Positions 35,376 through 46,554 of a stretch of DNA of 64,000 bases are shown here, one piece after another (within the stretch, counting starts at the first letter, position 1; every line of letters starts with the position of its first letter). The position numbers and the translations under genes were made by a program. The notes beneath the pieces are model-generated. The model ran no database searches, had not been told where the DNA came from, and was given only the letters and a program-made list of their open reading frames with translations. The stretch comes from Oncomelania hupensis (lineage: Eukaryota; Mollusca; Gastropoda; Littorinimorpha; Pomatiopsidae), in NCBI GenBank assembly GCA_036898135.1, contig CM072516.1:22003948-22067947 (forward strand), read 5' to 3'.

Positions 35376-36127
35376 TATGGCGGCCTACTAGCGCCAAAAC
35401 CTGATAATTACAATTATCATGGGATAATTGCAAATATCATGGGATAATTACAATTATCCAGAGATAATTACAATTATCATTGAAAATTACACATATGTTC
35501 GTGTGATCATGTTTAATTTTCAGTTTTGGCTCTATCAATCCGCCTGGAAATGCGCCAAAACTGAAAGTTGTAATTATCACATGATAATTACAATTTTCAC
35601 TTGATAATTATAATTTTCACGTGATCATGCTTAATTCTGGTAAGGCGGCTTACTAGCGTCAAAACCTGCAAAACTTACATGTATCAGTGATAATTGTAAT
35701 TAACACGTGTTCTGTGTAATCCACAGAGATACCAGTAATTCGCAGTGTTAATTACTAATTTTCAGTTTTGGCCACGCTTTACTAGGGCCAAAACCCCAGG
35801 CGTGCTTGGAACAGTGCCGCGCATGCGCATCGCTTATCGGGCCGCGCATGCTCATCTTGATATTTATAATTTTTAGTGATAATTGTAATTATCGCTTGAT
35901 AATTGTAATTATCTGTTGATAATTGTAATTATCTCTTGATAATTGTAATTATCTCATGATATTTGTAATTATCAGGTTTTGGCGCTAAGAAAGCGTAGCA
36001 AATACTGATAATTATTAATTAACACTGCGGATTACCGATATCTCTGTAAATTACACAGGACACGTGATAATTTTAATTATCTCGTGATAATGGTAACTCT
36101 CGGTTTTGGCGCTAGTAGGCCGTCATA
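35376..36127. mobile_element. 752 bp palindromic element with ATAATTACAATTATC units
   Basis: The left end TATGGCGGCCTACTAGCGCC pairs with the right end (inverse TATGACGGCCTACTAGCGCC), differing at one base. Both flanks carry ACTAAA (35370-35375 and 36128-36133), a 6 bp target duplication. The interior is rich in the palindrome GATAATTGTAATTATC and in TTTTGGCGCTA/TAGCGCCAAAA blocks, including inner copies near 35644, 35770 and 35975. There is no coding potential. It is a MITE-like, non-autonomous DNA element. Its TATGG start and palindromic-unit make-up echo the large element at 19.2-23.2 kb. Confidence 0.87.
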
Positions 36128-36484
36128 ACTAAAGGCATTTGGCGTATCTGAGAGTGAGACTGGCTGCGGCTTACGTCGCCTCTCCCAACTCCAATACCGA
36201 TAGAACGGATACGACACATACGATACCACCACTTTTCGTAACGTTGTCACAGAGAGAGGACGTGTCGCCTTGCTTCGCTCCTGGCTGCACTGATTGTCGA
36301 CAACCCGGATGAAGATGGCGTGAGTTTTTCCGTCGTCGTCACCCGCCTTCGTGGATCGCCATAGATTCTCAGGCTCCCTCGTTTGATAGCACCTAACCTC
36401 GTTTTGCCTGATGTAAGCTTACTCCAGAGACAGTCCCATCTGGTTGTCTGCTGGTGCTGTTTTGGCGATACCGCGAGCTTTTAC

Positions 36485-38672
36485 GAGCTGTCCTATCCTA
36501 GCCTGTCCTGTCACGTAACCAGGAGGTCGTAGGGGCACCACAGATGATCGTTTAACCAGCATACTCCATCTTTCTCTGTCCTCAGCTGCCCTGATGGCTT
36601 CGCTCAGTGTCAAACCAGTCCATTCTCGAATGTTGTCATCCTACCTCTTTTTCGGTCTCACCTTCTTCTACCTCCTTGCACTGTGCCTTGCAGAATGGTC
36701 TTTGCAAAGCCTGATGATCTGATGACGTGGCCATACCATCGGAGTTTCCGTTTCTTCACCACTGTGAGCAGGTCATCGTGTTGTCCAATGGCTTGTGTGA
36801 TGGTCTGTCGGACTCCGTCGTTGGTGATGTGTTGGGTATAGGAAATGCCCAGAAGTCTTCTGTAGCACCTCTTCTCCATGCTTTGTATTCTTCGTTGGAG
36901 ATCTGCTGTGAGGGTCCATGCTTCGCAAGCATATAGGAAGATGGAGATGACAAGGGAGCGCAGCACTCTTACTTTGGAATGTAGACTGATGGTCCTGTCT
37001 TTCCAAATGGGCTTCAACCTTGTCAGGGCAGCAGTTGTTTGTGCGATTTTGGAGAGGACTTCCTGTCGGGACCCATTGTCTGATACAATGGCTCCTAAAT
37101 ATTTGAAGCTATGCACTGTGTTGAGTTATTGGCCTTGGACTTTGATGTCCGTGTTGATGCCATTGGTGTTGTTGATCATCATTTTGGTCTTCTCTGCACT
37201 TATTTCCATTCCATAAGCTCTGGAGGTGGTGTCAAGCCTCTGTACCAGCTGTTCAAGTTTTTGTTCCTCTCCAGCCAATCCTTCAATGTCATCCGCAAAA
37301 CGAAGATTGGAGATTGCTCTACCCCCTATGCTGACTGTGCCTTCGTGATCTGCAAGAGCATCTGACGTGATGCGCTCTAAGATGATGTTTAAGAGTGTTG
37401 GAGAGAGTAGGCATCCTTGACGCACACCGATTGTTGTTCTGAACCAGTTCCCGATGACGCTGTTATGGAGGACTGCACTGGTAGCCTTGTCATACAGGCT
37501 TTTGATGACCAATAATTTTAGGGCTGATGTTGTACACTTTCATTGTTGCCCACAGAGCTGCATGCCAGACTCGGTCAAACGCCTTCTTGAAGTCTATGAA
37601 CACATGATATAGATGTTGGTGCTGTAGATATTTCTCACAGATTATTCTGAGGTTGAAAATCTGTTCAGTGGTACTTCGCCCTGCCCTGAATCCTGCTTGT
37701 TCTTCAGCTATTATTTGTTCAGCTTGGGGTTTCAACCTGTTGAGTATTATTTTCAGGAGGATCTTGCTGGGATGGCTGATGAGGCTGATGGTGCGGTAAT
37801 TTTCACACTCCAAAGGTTACCTTTTTTGGGAAGAGTGATGACAAGCGACTGGGTCCATGGTATAGGCCACTCCCCACTCTGCCAGATCTTTTTACAGATA
37901 ATGGTGAGGGCATCAATCATCGCTTCTCCTCCTGCTTGTAGCAGTTCCGCGGGTATGTTGTCCGCTCCCGCTGACTTCCCTTTCTTTAGCGATTGCACTG
38001 CTGCCTCAACTTCTTCCTGGAGAATTGGGAGGATTTCTTCTTCTTCTCTGCTCTCGGGACATGCTAGAACTGATGGGTCTCCATTTGGTGTATAATTGTA
38101 AAGGACAGAGCAGTACTCTGTCCATCTGTCCAAGACTTCTTGTTCTTCTGTAAGGCATATGCCAGACTTGCTTTGGACCGTGGAGACTTTGGGCTGTTTG
38201 ACACTTGTCAGCCGCTTCACAGTCTGGTAGGCCTTCTTGCTGTTGTTCTTGTTCAGACTGATCTCTATTTCCTGGCATTGATCTTCTATCCAGTTCTCCT
38301 TTGCTGTGCGCATGCCTTTTCGGATGTCATTGTTGATTGTTCTGTAGACATCAGCTCCCTGTGAGGTGTTCTTTTTCTTTTTTTATCTCTCTTCGTTTAT
38401 CACACAGATCCAAAAGTTCAGGTGTGATCCTCGGCTTCTTCTTTGGTCGGTGCTTGCCAAGGATCTCAGTGGCGGCATCTGTCACAGCTGAGTTGAAGGT
38501 GGTGGTCATGGTGTTGACATCTACTTCACCAGCTCCCAAAATGAGCAGTGGTGCAAATTTCTCTCCAATTGTGGCCTGAAATAGTTCTGCCACCTCCGGG
38601 TCTTGCAGTTTGTCCAGGTGGAGCCGGAAAAACATCATCATGAGATCGTGGTCACTTCCTATGTCTGCTGGT
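36485..38672 (-). mobile_element. RTE-type LINE copy 3 (near-complete RT, frame-broken)
   Basis: On the minus strand from 38672: GSDHDLMMM endonuclease end, LGKHRPKKKP linker, AGFRAGRSTTEQIFNLR, KKAFDRVWHAALW (motif A), VRQGCLLSPTLLNI (motif B), LRFADDIEG (motif C), LYACEAWTLTADLQ and the C-terminal LSEAIRAAEDRERW block. A GGATA-like tail ends it at ~36490. At least four frame breaks occur (near 38320, 37790, 37500 and 37120). It is less damaged than copy 1, but no single frame spans the RT. Confidence 0.92.
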
Positions 38673-38985
38673 AACTTTTAAACTTTCCAGTCTTAAACCT
38701 ATTTTAGGTTTTAGGTCCTGATTTAGATTTTTTTTTAAAATCCGTCGGCGTGTGGTTCTGTAGCTAGGCCTTCCACACCCCACCCTCCTTCCACCTTTTT
38801 TTTTCCCGTAGGGCTGGTTGACTAGTGTATTCTCCCTGATTTGAGTTTGCCCTCTCTGAGGCCCTTTCCCTATCGATGGCAGAGTTGTTGATAGTGCAGT
38901 GACTAACTCTCGCTTCACCCCTAAACGTAATCGGTTAGCTGAAAATAGTAGACAGGACTCCCCGGTAGTCAGAAATAAAATAGAC

Positions 38986-39211
38986 GGGCTCTCTTAGATA
39001 CTAGCCACTCCATTACGGAAGTGACGTTGAGTATGTAAGACTAAATTTTCGCGGAAAACCCCAAAGGTTAGGGTTAGGGTTACAAGCGAGAAACAAGGCG
39101 GGAAAACGGCCATGCTGATGGTACTAAGCAAAGCAAACGTGGAGGTGAAAACTTATTTTTAGATACGCAACGTCACTTCCGTAATGCGATGGCTAGTATC
39201 TAAGAGAGCCC
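38986..39211. mobile_element. 226 bp MITE with 10 bp target duplication
   Basis: The ends GGGCTCTCTTAGATACTAGC and its inverse flank a 226 bp unit. Inversion continues through CATTACGGAAGTGACGTT with a small indel, ~45 bp TIR in all. TAAAATAGAC is duplicated exactly on both sides (38976-38985 and 39212-39221). A 9-10 bp duplication with long TIRs is characteristic of Mutator-like elements. The interior carries GGTTAGGGTTAGGGTT. It sits in the 5' leader of the ORF1-bearing LINE, just upstream of the candidate ATG. Confidence 0.9.
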
Positions 39212-39318
39212 TAAAATAGACACGGTCAGAATGGACGCCGGTACGAGCGACTCGGAATGTCGCAGTGTTGATACCCCTGCACTGAGCAACCTGTTTGCCT
39301 GTGTTGAGTCTTGGCTGG

Positions 39319-39341
39319 CCCCCCCCCCCCCCCCCCCCCCC
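39319..39341 (+). repeat. 23-base C homopolymer
   Basis: Lies inside the gag-like ORF1 after ESWLAPPP. The frame upstream and the frame expected downstream differ, so a length error or slippage here could explain the break. Confidence 0.9.
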
Positions 39342-40818
39342 TGGTCGGAAGAGAGCCTATGAGACCCTCCTCGACCTCCGGTGGAATGGATGATGTTATG
39401 TTGGGGGCAGACGGTTTTTCTCCAAGCCTCGGCTCTGATGCCGAGGACATGGAGGTCATGTGCTCCTCTCCGGGTGTTGAGCCTTTTGGTGCCTTCTTCT
39501 CATCCCATTCCTGCTGATCCAATCGCGGATCATGACAAAAACTGGTCCACTGCCACTGGCAGACGGAATAACAAACCTAGAGGGCTACAGAGACCGCCCT
39601 CATTGCCTAACTATGGGTTATGCCAGTTTCCAATTGCCATCAAACAATTAGGAGACAAAACGTCCTTGTCTCTGAATGCACTAGGGTGGAAGCTGGCTGA
39701 ATTATTGCGAGGTTCGGTGGGTCCTGTCTACCGAGTGAGGCCTCTCAGAGAGGGATTTCTAATTAGCTGCACATCCCAAGTTCAACAGCAAAAACTGGTC
39801 ACGCTCTCACAAATAAGCCAAGTTTCTATTGAGTGTTCTATACCTGTCCCCGTCGTAGAGGGTGTTGTCCTGAGCATCCCCTCCTCAGTCTCGGACGAGG
39901 AAATCTTGGAAAAATGCAACGGTGCTATTGATTTTGACGGCTCGGTCAAGCCATGTAGTGTCATATGCTTCCGGCGACTTTTCCGGTCTGACGGACAGCC
40001 GTCCGCGTCGGTTCGGGTGACAACTGAAGCCGCAGCGTTGCCGTCGGCCCTTCTTCTGAATCGCAGATAGCTTGCGGTCACTCCGTATGTAACTACGGCA
40101 GTTCGATGCTACCAGCGCCATAAATATGGAAACACTAGAAAACATTGTAGGTCCAAACAGATATCATCGTATGCTCCTCTTGCGGCACTGCTGGCAACGC
40201 CGGGGCCCAGTGCAAATCTGCGAAACGTTCTTGTACCAACTGTAAAGGCAGCCATTCGGCTGCTAACCCAACTGTCCCGCCTTACAGGAGGGCCTGTTGG
40301 CGAACCAACTAAGTGCGGTTACATATATTCCACGGACCCAAACCTTATGCTTGGCCAAAAAAACAACTTGCACCCGATTCGGGTCGGGTACATGACCGCT
40401 GTTGGCTCGGCTGGCTCACCTCCTCACCTGGTGACGAGGTTAGAGACCGATGCGCGGCCGTTAGCGGCCAGGATCCCCGTCGCAGAACTCCGGACGCCCG
40501 CGGCCCGCTTGGAAAAGTCGACCGACCCAAAACGCGACCCTTGCGTGGCCATTCAAAAATTAGAAAGCATGGTTAAAAAACTGACTCAAACTCTTACAGA
40601 TCTAATCGATGCGGTTCGCGGTTTAACCGCTCGAACCCTGTCTGCACCTATACAAGAGTGTGTTGATGCCAGTGTCCTAAACCCTTGGCACAATCAGGAC
40701 TCGGTAGCTCGGCCATCGGAGGCCGGTGAGCATCCCCGTGGAGACCCTGCGGGTCGGGCGACTGTGAATCGCTTCACCCAGGTTTCACTGTCTGCGGATC
40801 TTAGTACTAGTACCAAAC

Positions 40819-40956
40819 CACAGGCGCTTGTATCAGGACACGCGAGCGCCTATGCCTGTGACGCGTCTCCCTTTGGTTATAGATAACCAAAGGTATAACC
40901 AAAGGGAGACGCGTCACAGGCATAGGCGCTCGCGTGTCCTGATACAAGCGCCTGTG
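40819..40956. repeat. 63 bp perfect inverted repeat, 12 nt spacer
   Basis: 40819-40881 is exactly the reverse complement of 40894-40956, with the spacer GATAACCAAAGG. Both outer flanks carry TACCAAAC. The event inverted and duplicated part of the LINE ORF1 (ASAYACDASPFG region). Zero mismatches over 63 bp mean it is recent or an assembly artefact. Confidence 0.95.
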
Positions 40957-41870
40957 TACCAAACTGATTGATCAGTTATCCGGCTACGAGCCGCATATGG
41001 GTGATCTCCTGCCCATGTGCGAGGTTGATAAGTTTATGCAGGCAGAGGAGCTCGTCGGCAAGAGTATAACATTCGTTGAGTTCTCTTGGCCTCCGGAGGC
41101 TGCCGCGGACTCTGCGACTGGGGAGAAGAGAGAGAAAAAGAAAAAAACACACAGCCAAGCGTTAGATTATTACCTACCCAAGCCACTTTTAATTATATAG
41201 CGTTTTATTAGTTTTAATAAAATTCTAGATTGCTTTGGTCGTATAGTTGCGATCTCTCTGGCTCTGCCGGTACTGATTATTAATTATAACTATTTATCGG
41301 CATAACCTGTTTTAAACGTTATGAGCCCGGCTGGTATTTCGGTGCCCTGGCGTGGCGCTCTTTGTCGTCTTATTTTAACTATAAATTATCATTATGTATA
41401 ATATAATCGATGGGTAACATTTTTAGACCCAAAAATCTAATTTTAATTGTTTGGCTATTTTACGATGGAAGCTTGGGGCGACAGTTTTATGCCTTTACTG
41501 TTTTGCCCTCTGCACTTTCATCCTTGTAACGTTATAGTAAGTTTGTTCTTTTTAATAATCTTCCCTGTCCTTCCGTTGGGGTAGGGCCTGGCGGCATTAC
41601 CACACGCTGTACGTTTTCCGTAACTGTTACCACACTCTTGCCCGGCACTGTGCCGGCCTGTGACCCTTGGAGCAGTTAGATGTCAGACCTGGTCTGGATT
41701 TTTACTTTATGAAAGCATCTTTGTGCTTAATTTTTTTGTCTTTAACTTTTAAAAATAGGACGTGTAAAGCTTTGTTTCTGTCTGTATCCCACATCCCCCA
41801 ACTCTCTTCTGCTGGTCGTAAAGCCTACCTGTTATGCCGGGTGACGTTAATTAGTTGGACGTGAAGTCTC

Positions 41871-43201
41871 CCCTTTTTTAGCATGATGACATAATACTTC
41901 AAGAAAACCTGCAATCTGTTTGCAATCAGCAGCAGAGATTGGGATAGAGGCGATGTAAGCCTCCGCCAATCTCAGCCACGCAGCGTGCACTTAAGGTGGT
42001 CTCAAGACCGAGTTTTGTCTCGTGTATGTACTCTAGGATTATTTTGCGTTTATTGCAGTCTCTGACCCTTCAGTCTTCACTGAGTAACTGTCTCTATGTC
42101 TCTGCTTCAGCAAGTATAGTATAAGTAAGTGTGCGGTTAAGTCGTGTACCGTCTGACGATCTTGGTTGCTGATAAAACTGTCTACTACCACGTAAGCCTA
42201 TTAATTAAGGGAATGGCGCTATCTCATTTTTGTTTTGGAAAGAAACATCTTCCTATGTCCTTCTCTTCTTGGCAAACAATACACTGTGGTCCGCGTCCCA
42301 CCAGGTAAGACTGGTGAACTGGTCACCGAAGAAGGTAGGTAAGGAAAACAGACCTGATGGATGAAGAGGGCGAGGGCGTCTTTGGCAAGAATAAGAAATG
42401 TAAAACATATCGCCCTTCTCACTTCGCACACACTCAACTCCCCGACACAACCAAGATATATCTCACACACACATACAAACACACACGCGTGCGCACACAC
42501 GCACCTCACCGCACCACACGTCATTGAGTTTGTTTTTTATGAGTTATATATTTGTTTATTGTCATTGTATTAAGTAGTAGCAGCCGCAATAGTCGCAAGA
42601 GGATTGCGCTGTGGTAAAGTTTAGAGGCAAGAGTTCAGTATTAGTGGACGTCAGTCATGTTGTCTGGTCCGCCGGATGCGTCTATTTTGGTGGCACCAGG
42701 CTACTTGTCAAGTTATTACAGTGGCGTCGTCAAATCGCCCGATGACTGATGGCTAATAGAAATAATTGTTATATATACAGCTAGTAGTTGGTTGCCTCAG
42801 CTGAAGATCTGGGAGATTACCACAGTTGACGGGCGACAGTTGTAATAGTACTTAAATTGGTATAAATCGTAAACTGATTGTATCACTTATGTACGGTAGC
42901 TTGTGCATCTAGCTGTAATTCACGTGATCTGTGTGCTGTTAACAAATCAGTAGAACGAATTATTAACTGTTAGCCCTACTGGAAAATGGTATATATTACT
43001 GTTTTTATGGCAATGCTTGAACCTCCAGTATGATGTTAAATGTTAAGATAAAGCATCACCCTGAGATTTTGTCAACATCTTCAAAGATGCATTAAACCGA
43101 ATACAGAATAATAATTTCTTCCGTCAGCTGGGAAGTGAAAAATGACCGGTTTCTGGCAAATGTACAATCACACAAAACATATCTACTCCAAAACAGAATT
43201 G
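41871..43201. other. Intron; no gene seen
   Basis: A short (CA)-rich tract at 42460-42510 is the only notable structure. Frames here lack any recognisable domain. Confidence 0.45.
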
Positions 43202-43998
43202 TTAACCAGTGATGGAGAAAGTTTTTAAGCTAGGGGTATTTATACCCTCAACCAAAACATGTGGGGGTTTTCATACCCTCATTGCAAACATAAGGTGTTT
43301 TTTTATACCCCCTTTCAGTTTTTTAGGGGGTACACCAACATACGTAATAAACATTTTGTTTGCACAGCATAGTACCATTTTCTTTCAGCCACGGAAATTC
43401 CAGGAGCCATTTCTACTGGAAAGTCTTTTCATCGGTTTGAGTTTCTTCAGCCGGGCCCGGTTGCGGCTCACCTTTTTCTTCTCTTACAGAGCACTCAAAG
43501 AAAAAGGCTGACAAAAAAGTTTGTTTTTCTTTTCCTTCATCTTGTTTTAATTTTTTGGAGCAATTAGTTTTGTCTGCTTTATTTTTCCTTTTCTTCGGCT
43601 TCCCGTCCGATCGCTGCTTGTCGGCCGTGTTTAATGTTGGGTTGTTGTCAGTCTTAGATAGCCAATCAAAAGCGTCGAGAAAAAATAGTGAATATTATCG
43701 TGCATATGATTGGCTGTTTCTCGGAAGCGACAGAATGAATAGGAGGGGGAGAGAGGGTGGTAGGCGGTCGCGCAGGCCGCACAGGCACACGATCCAAATC
43801 GAGCGAAAGCTGTACGCACGACCGAAATAGTTGTACCTGATGATACCTCCCAGCAACTTAGCTTTACGTTTTCATACCCCTTTGGCACTGATTTTGTGCG
43901 TGTTTATAGCGCTGTTGCAAAACTAGTGCAGATAGAGTTATCCGTCCCTGCCTTCACCTATGCCAAGGACACCGGCTAGTTCCGGTTGAGTATTAAGC

Positions 43999-44178
43999 AT
44001 GGCCGAACATAGACGGAAGACTTGTGGCGGAGGAAAGCAGTATTGCGTTTGCTGCCCTAATTTCGCAGGAAAAGTATTTGAAGGGCGCATTGTCAAGTTA
44101 CACAAATTACCACCTAACAAAACACTGAAACGACTGTGGGAACATCGTTTGCGACTGATTCGGAAAGATTACAACAAT
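43999..44178 (+). CDS. THAP-like zinc-finger N-terminal exon
   Basis: ATG in good context (AGCATGG). The product begins MAEHRRKTCGGGKQYCVCC and continues with KLHKLPPNKTLKRLWEHRL. Paired cysteines followed by LHKLP..L...W are the N-terminal half of a THAP zinc finger (C2CH, DNA-binding). A donor, AACAAT|GTAAAA, at 44178/44179 would carry the frame to a second exon with the remaining Cys/His, which I cannot find. It lies inside a TIR element, so transposon origin is more likely than a host gene. The second half may have been lost when the SINE inserted. Confidence 0.45.
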
Positions 44179-44553
44179 GTAAAACAATAACTTAATAAGA
44201 CATAATTGCAGTTGCTTCACTGAATTAAAAACAAAAATTATTCTACTGTATAATAATGTTATCTTCTAGATAAACTGCAACATTAACATTTCTCAATTAA
44301 AAAATTAAAGCAAAGAAAAAGAAAGAGACTTCGAATTTCTCGTGAATGTAGGTCACTGACAAACGAATTAGGCCTACTGAACAAACAAATCAGCAATCAA
44401 TGTTTAGGCAGTTATTGTTAAATTTACTTTTACAATTTTAATTAATGATTTATCATGATTTTGGCTGAAGACAGCTAGTTATTTGGTTGAGATTACTTAT
44501 GACAGTGTTCCTTGGGCTTGGAGCTGACAAGACACGCTTACACAGTAACACAC

Positions 44554-44842
44554 GAGGAGGCACTGTGGTCTAATGGTAGTGCTTCGGCTTGTGGATCTGA
44601 AGGTCCCGGGTTCGAGCCCTGGCCGGGCCATTGTGTTGTGTCCCTGGGAAAGACACTTTACTCCTGTTTTCCTACTCCTTCGGATGAGAGTATTAACCGA
44701 GGTGTAGTCTGTGTCGCATACATTCCATCATAACGGACTTTAAAGATCCTGACGCTCATGTCCTAGACGGGTGAGTGCCGGTAACAAGAAAACACTTGGT
44801 AAAAAGTGCCAAAATTGATTGTGGGCATCTACGGAAGAAGAA
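44554..44842 (+). mobile_element. SINE-B with tRNA-derived head
   Basis: The head GGCACTGTGGTCTAATGGTA (A-box) and GGTCCCGGGTTCGAGCCCTG (B-box) form a tRNA-like 5' part. GATGAGAGTATTAACCGAGG and CCTGACGCTCATGTCCTAGA follow. It ends GATTGTGGGCATCTACGGAA plus an AAGAAG tail, a different 3' end from the CGCTATATAAG copies. The family therefore has at least two tail types. Confidence 0.85.
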
Positions 44843-45694
44843 GACACACTACACAGCACAGTACATCGATTCGATTAATCAACGCAAACTTACTATTATA
44901 TTTACTTGTGAAAAGTTACGCCTCGGTTTCTATCACGTTGAGGTCTGTTCGTACATCCATATGCACAGCAAGCAGCCATCCTGAGTAAAATTTGAACGAT
45001 TGTACAAGAGAAATATAATTTATATAACCCTCTATCTTTCTTGCTTCAACCGGAACTAGCCGAACCCAAGGGCCGCAACCGATCCGCCACTTTCGCTTTC
45101 ATTATGAAACAGCGCTATACCCTTTCAGTACATTTTCGTTACGTGATTTCCCAACTCAGTACGTGAAACACGTACGATTGTACGTGATCTCCATCACTGG
45201 TTAACATTTTGAGTAGGAATGCAGATCATGTTTGCTAGTATAATGATGAGTCATCAAAAAACCAACCATTCATACTGAAATACAATATTATTTATTACAA
45301 TATATAAAACAAAATATAATATCACTTTATATACAACATGAATGAAAAAAACACACTTTAGTTTACAGTCACCAATATGGTGCATGGTTTGTTTGATGTA
45401 AGATCACGATCATCTAGTTGTTTGTCCCATGGAGCAAGAAATGTGTTTACTCATACGTGATGAGAAATGTGTTTACTCATACGTGATGATTGAACATATA
45501 CTTTTGTCCCTTGAATTTAAACGGCTTTAGGATAAGTTATTTAAGGCAAGATTTATTGTGAGCATACATCATTGAGAAGAATACATTTTGGCTGAGCGTG
45601 GAAAAGATTATCTGAATAACAGAATGTCACTGACCGCAACATAAAAAAACTACATTAAATGTTTTTACCAATATCAAAGTGAATATTGAATAAA

Positions 45695-45830
45695 CATTCC
45701 TTCGGATGAAGGGGTATGTATTGAGATCTAGTCTGGGACCGGCACTGACATTGAAGATCCAGACATTCCTTTCATAAACGGGTGAGTGCCAGATTCACCA
45801 GAACAGCAAGCATGCACTCGGGCCCCCTTT
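45695..45830 (+). mobile_element. Degenerate SINE-B middle fragment
   Basis: CCTTCGGATGAAGGGGTATG, GAGATCTAGTCTG and GGGTGAGTGCCAGATTCACC match the SINE-B body in order but with many changes. Confidence 0.55.
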
Positions 45831-46026
45831 ACCTGGGTGACTCTGCTATTACGTTTGCAGCCTATTTGCCGAGAGTTAAGGCAGCAAGAATTTTGCCCGC
45901 ATGGGTGACTAATAAATTCCCCAAAATAATGTGCAGTTATTGTCCTGTTAATGATAATTCAATTTAGAGCACGGGCAAGTCGGTCGTTGGTACAAGATGA
46001 TTGTAAAGGAGGAGGAGGAGAAGAGG

Positions 46027-46553
46027 ATTGATTGATTGATTGATTGATTGTTGCTTTAGGTCCAGCGGACTCTTCCGAGCCAAATCAGGACCGGACAACC
46101 CCCGATCCGCATAAAAGATCTGCTGAAACAACCCTAGTAAGAAAACTGAATGCCCTTCACCGGCCAGTCACTTTACAATAAAGACATCCCACGCAGGGGA
46201 CGGCTGAGGCTTTACCCCAACTACTCGAACCCCCGGTTACAAAAACAAAAAGAAGACATTGCTAAATAATAACATCATAGGAAGCCCTAGTGACCACCTG
46301 GCAGAAAGCGTCCAATATTCCCAAGCTGATCCAACAGACCTCATACACAAATAAGGAGTCTTGTCCAGGAAGAGTTTTCAAGAAAAAAGGTAGATGACTG
46401 GTCTAGCGAAGAAGATAGTATAGCAGATTGATAGAACAGAGCAGGAATGAGAAAGAGCAAATGAGAAAGACAGCGACAGTGGGAATTTAAAGCACTAAAT
46501 TTCCAGAAAGTGGGGATACTATTTATACTGAAACCCCCGGCACCCCAACGGGG
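46027..46553 (-). mobile_element. ~560 bp repeat family, copy D
   Basis: (GATT)n tail at 46027-46049, then GCTTTAGGTCCAGCGGACTC, ending CCCCGGCACCCCAACGGGGG. It has an internal deletion of about 65 bp near 46245 relative to copy B. Confidence 0.85.
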
Positions 46554-46554
46554 G

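Larger units (their letters stand above)
38673..41870 (+). mobile_element. LINE with gag-like ORF1 and no ORF2 (HAL1-like layout)
   Basis: A 5' leader at 38690-39230 is interrupted by a MITE. ORF1 probably starts at ATG 39231 (MDAGTSDSECRSVDTP). A 23-base C run at 39319-39341 and another indel near 39500 shift the frame away and back. A stop at 40068 and a later shift break the rest. Degenerate zinc knuckles follow: CYQRHKYGNTRKHC (~40107), CSSCGTAGNAGAQC (~40172) and CTNCKGSH. A Leu-rich segment (LESMVKKLTQTLTDLIDAV, ~40560) and a Lys-rich end (~41150) complete it. CCHC knuckles are typical of ORF1 in Jockey/I-type LINEs. No reverse transcriptase follows before ~41870. Confidence 0.7.
43206..45200. 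mobile_element. TTAA-flanked ~2 kb TIR element containing a THAP-like exon
   Basis: The ends CCAGTGATGGAGA and TCTCCATCACTGG are inverse. Both are flanked by GTTAAC, so the target duplication may be TTAA (43202-43205, 45201-45204) or GTTAAC; because that word is palindromic the two cannot be separated. A second inverted pair, GGCTAGTTCCGGTTG (43974) and CAACCGGAACTAGCC (45048), lies inside. It encloses a THAP-like frame (43999-44178) and a later SINE-B insertion. TTAA plus a THAP domain recalls Kolobok; CAGTGATGG-type termini also recall hAT. No catalytic transposase region is seen. Confidence 0.65.

Noticed and set aside
39226..40145. Minus-strand frames opposite the LINE ORF1
   Set aside because: They are shadows of the gag-like plus-strand reading frames.
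43555..43830. 91-codon Arg-rich frame inside the TTAA element
   Set aside because: No transposase or other motif; composition follows the local sequence.
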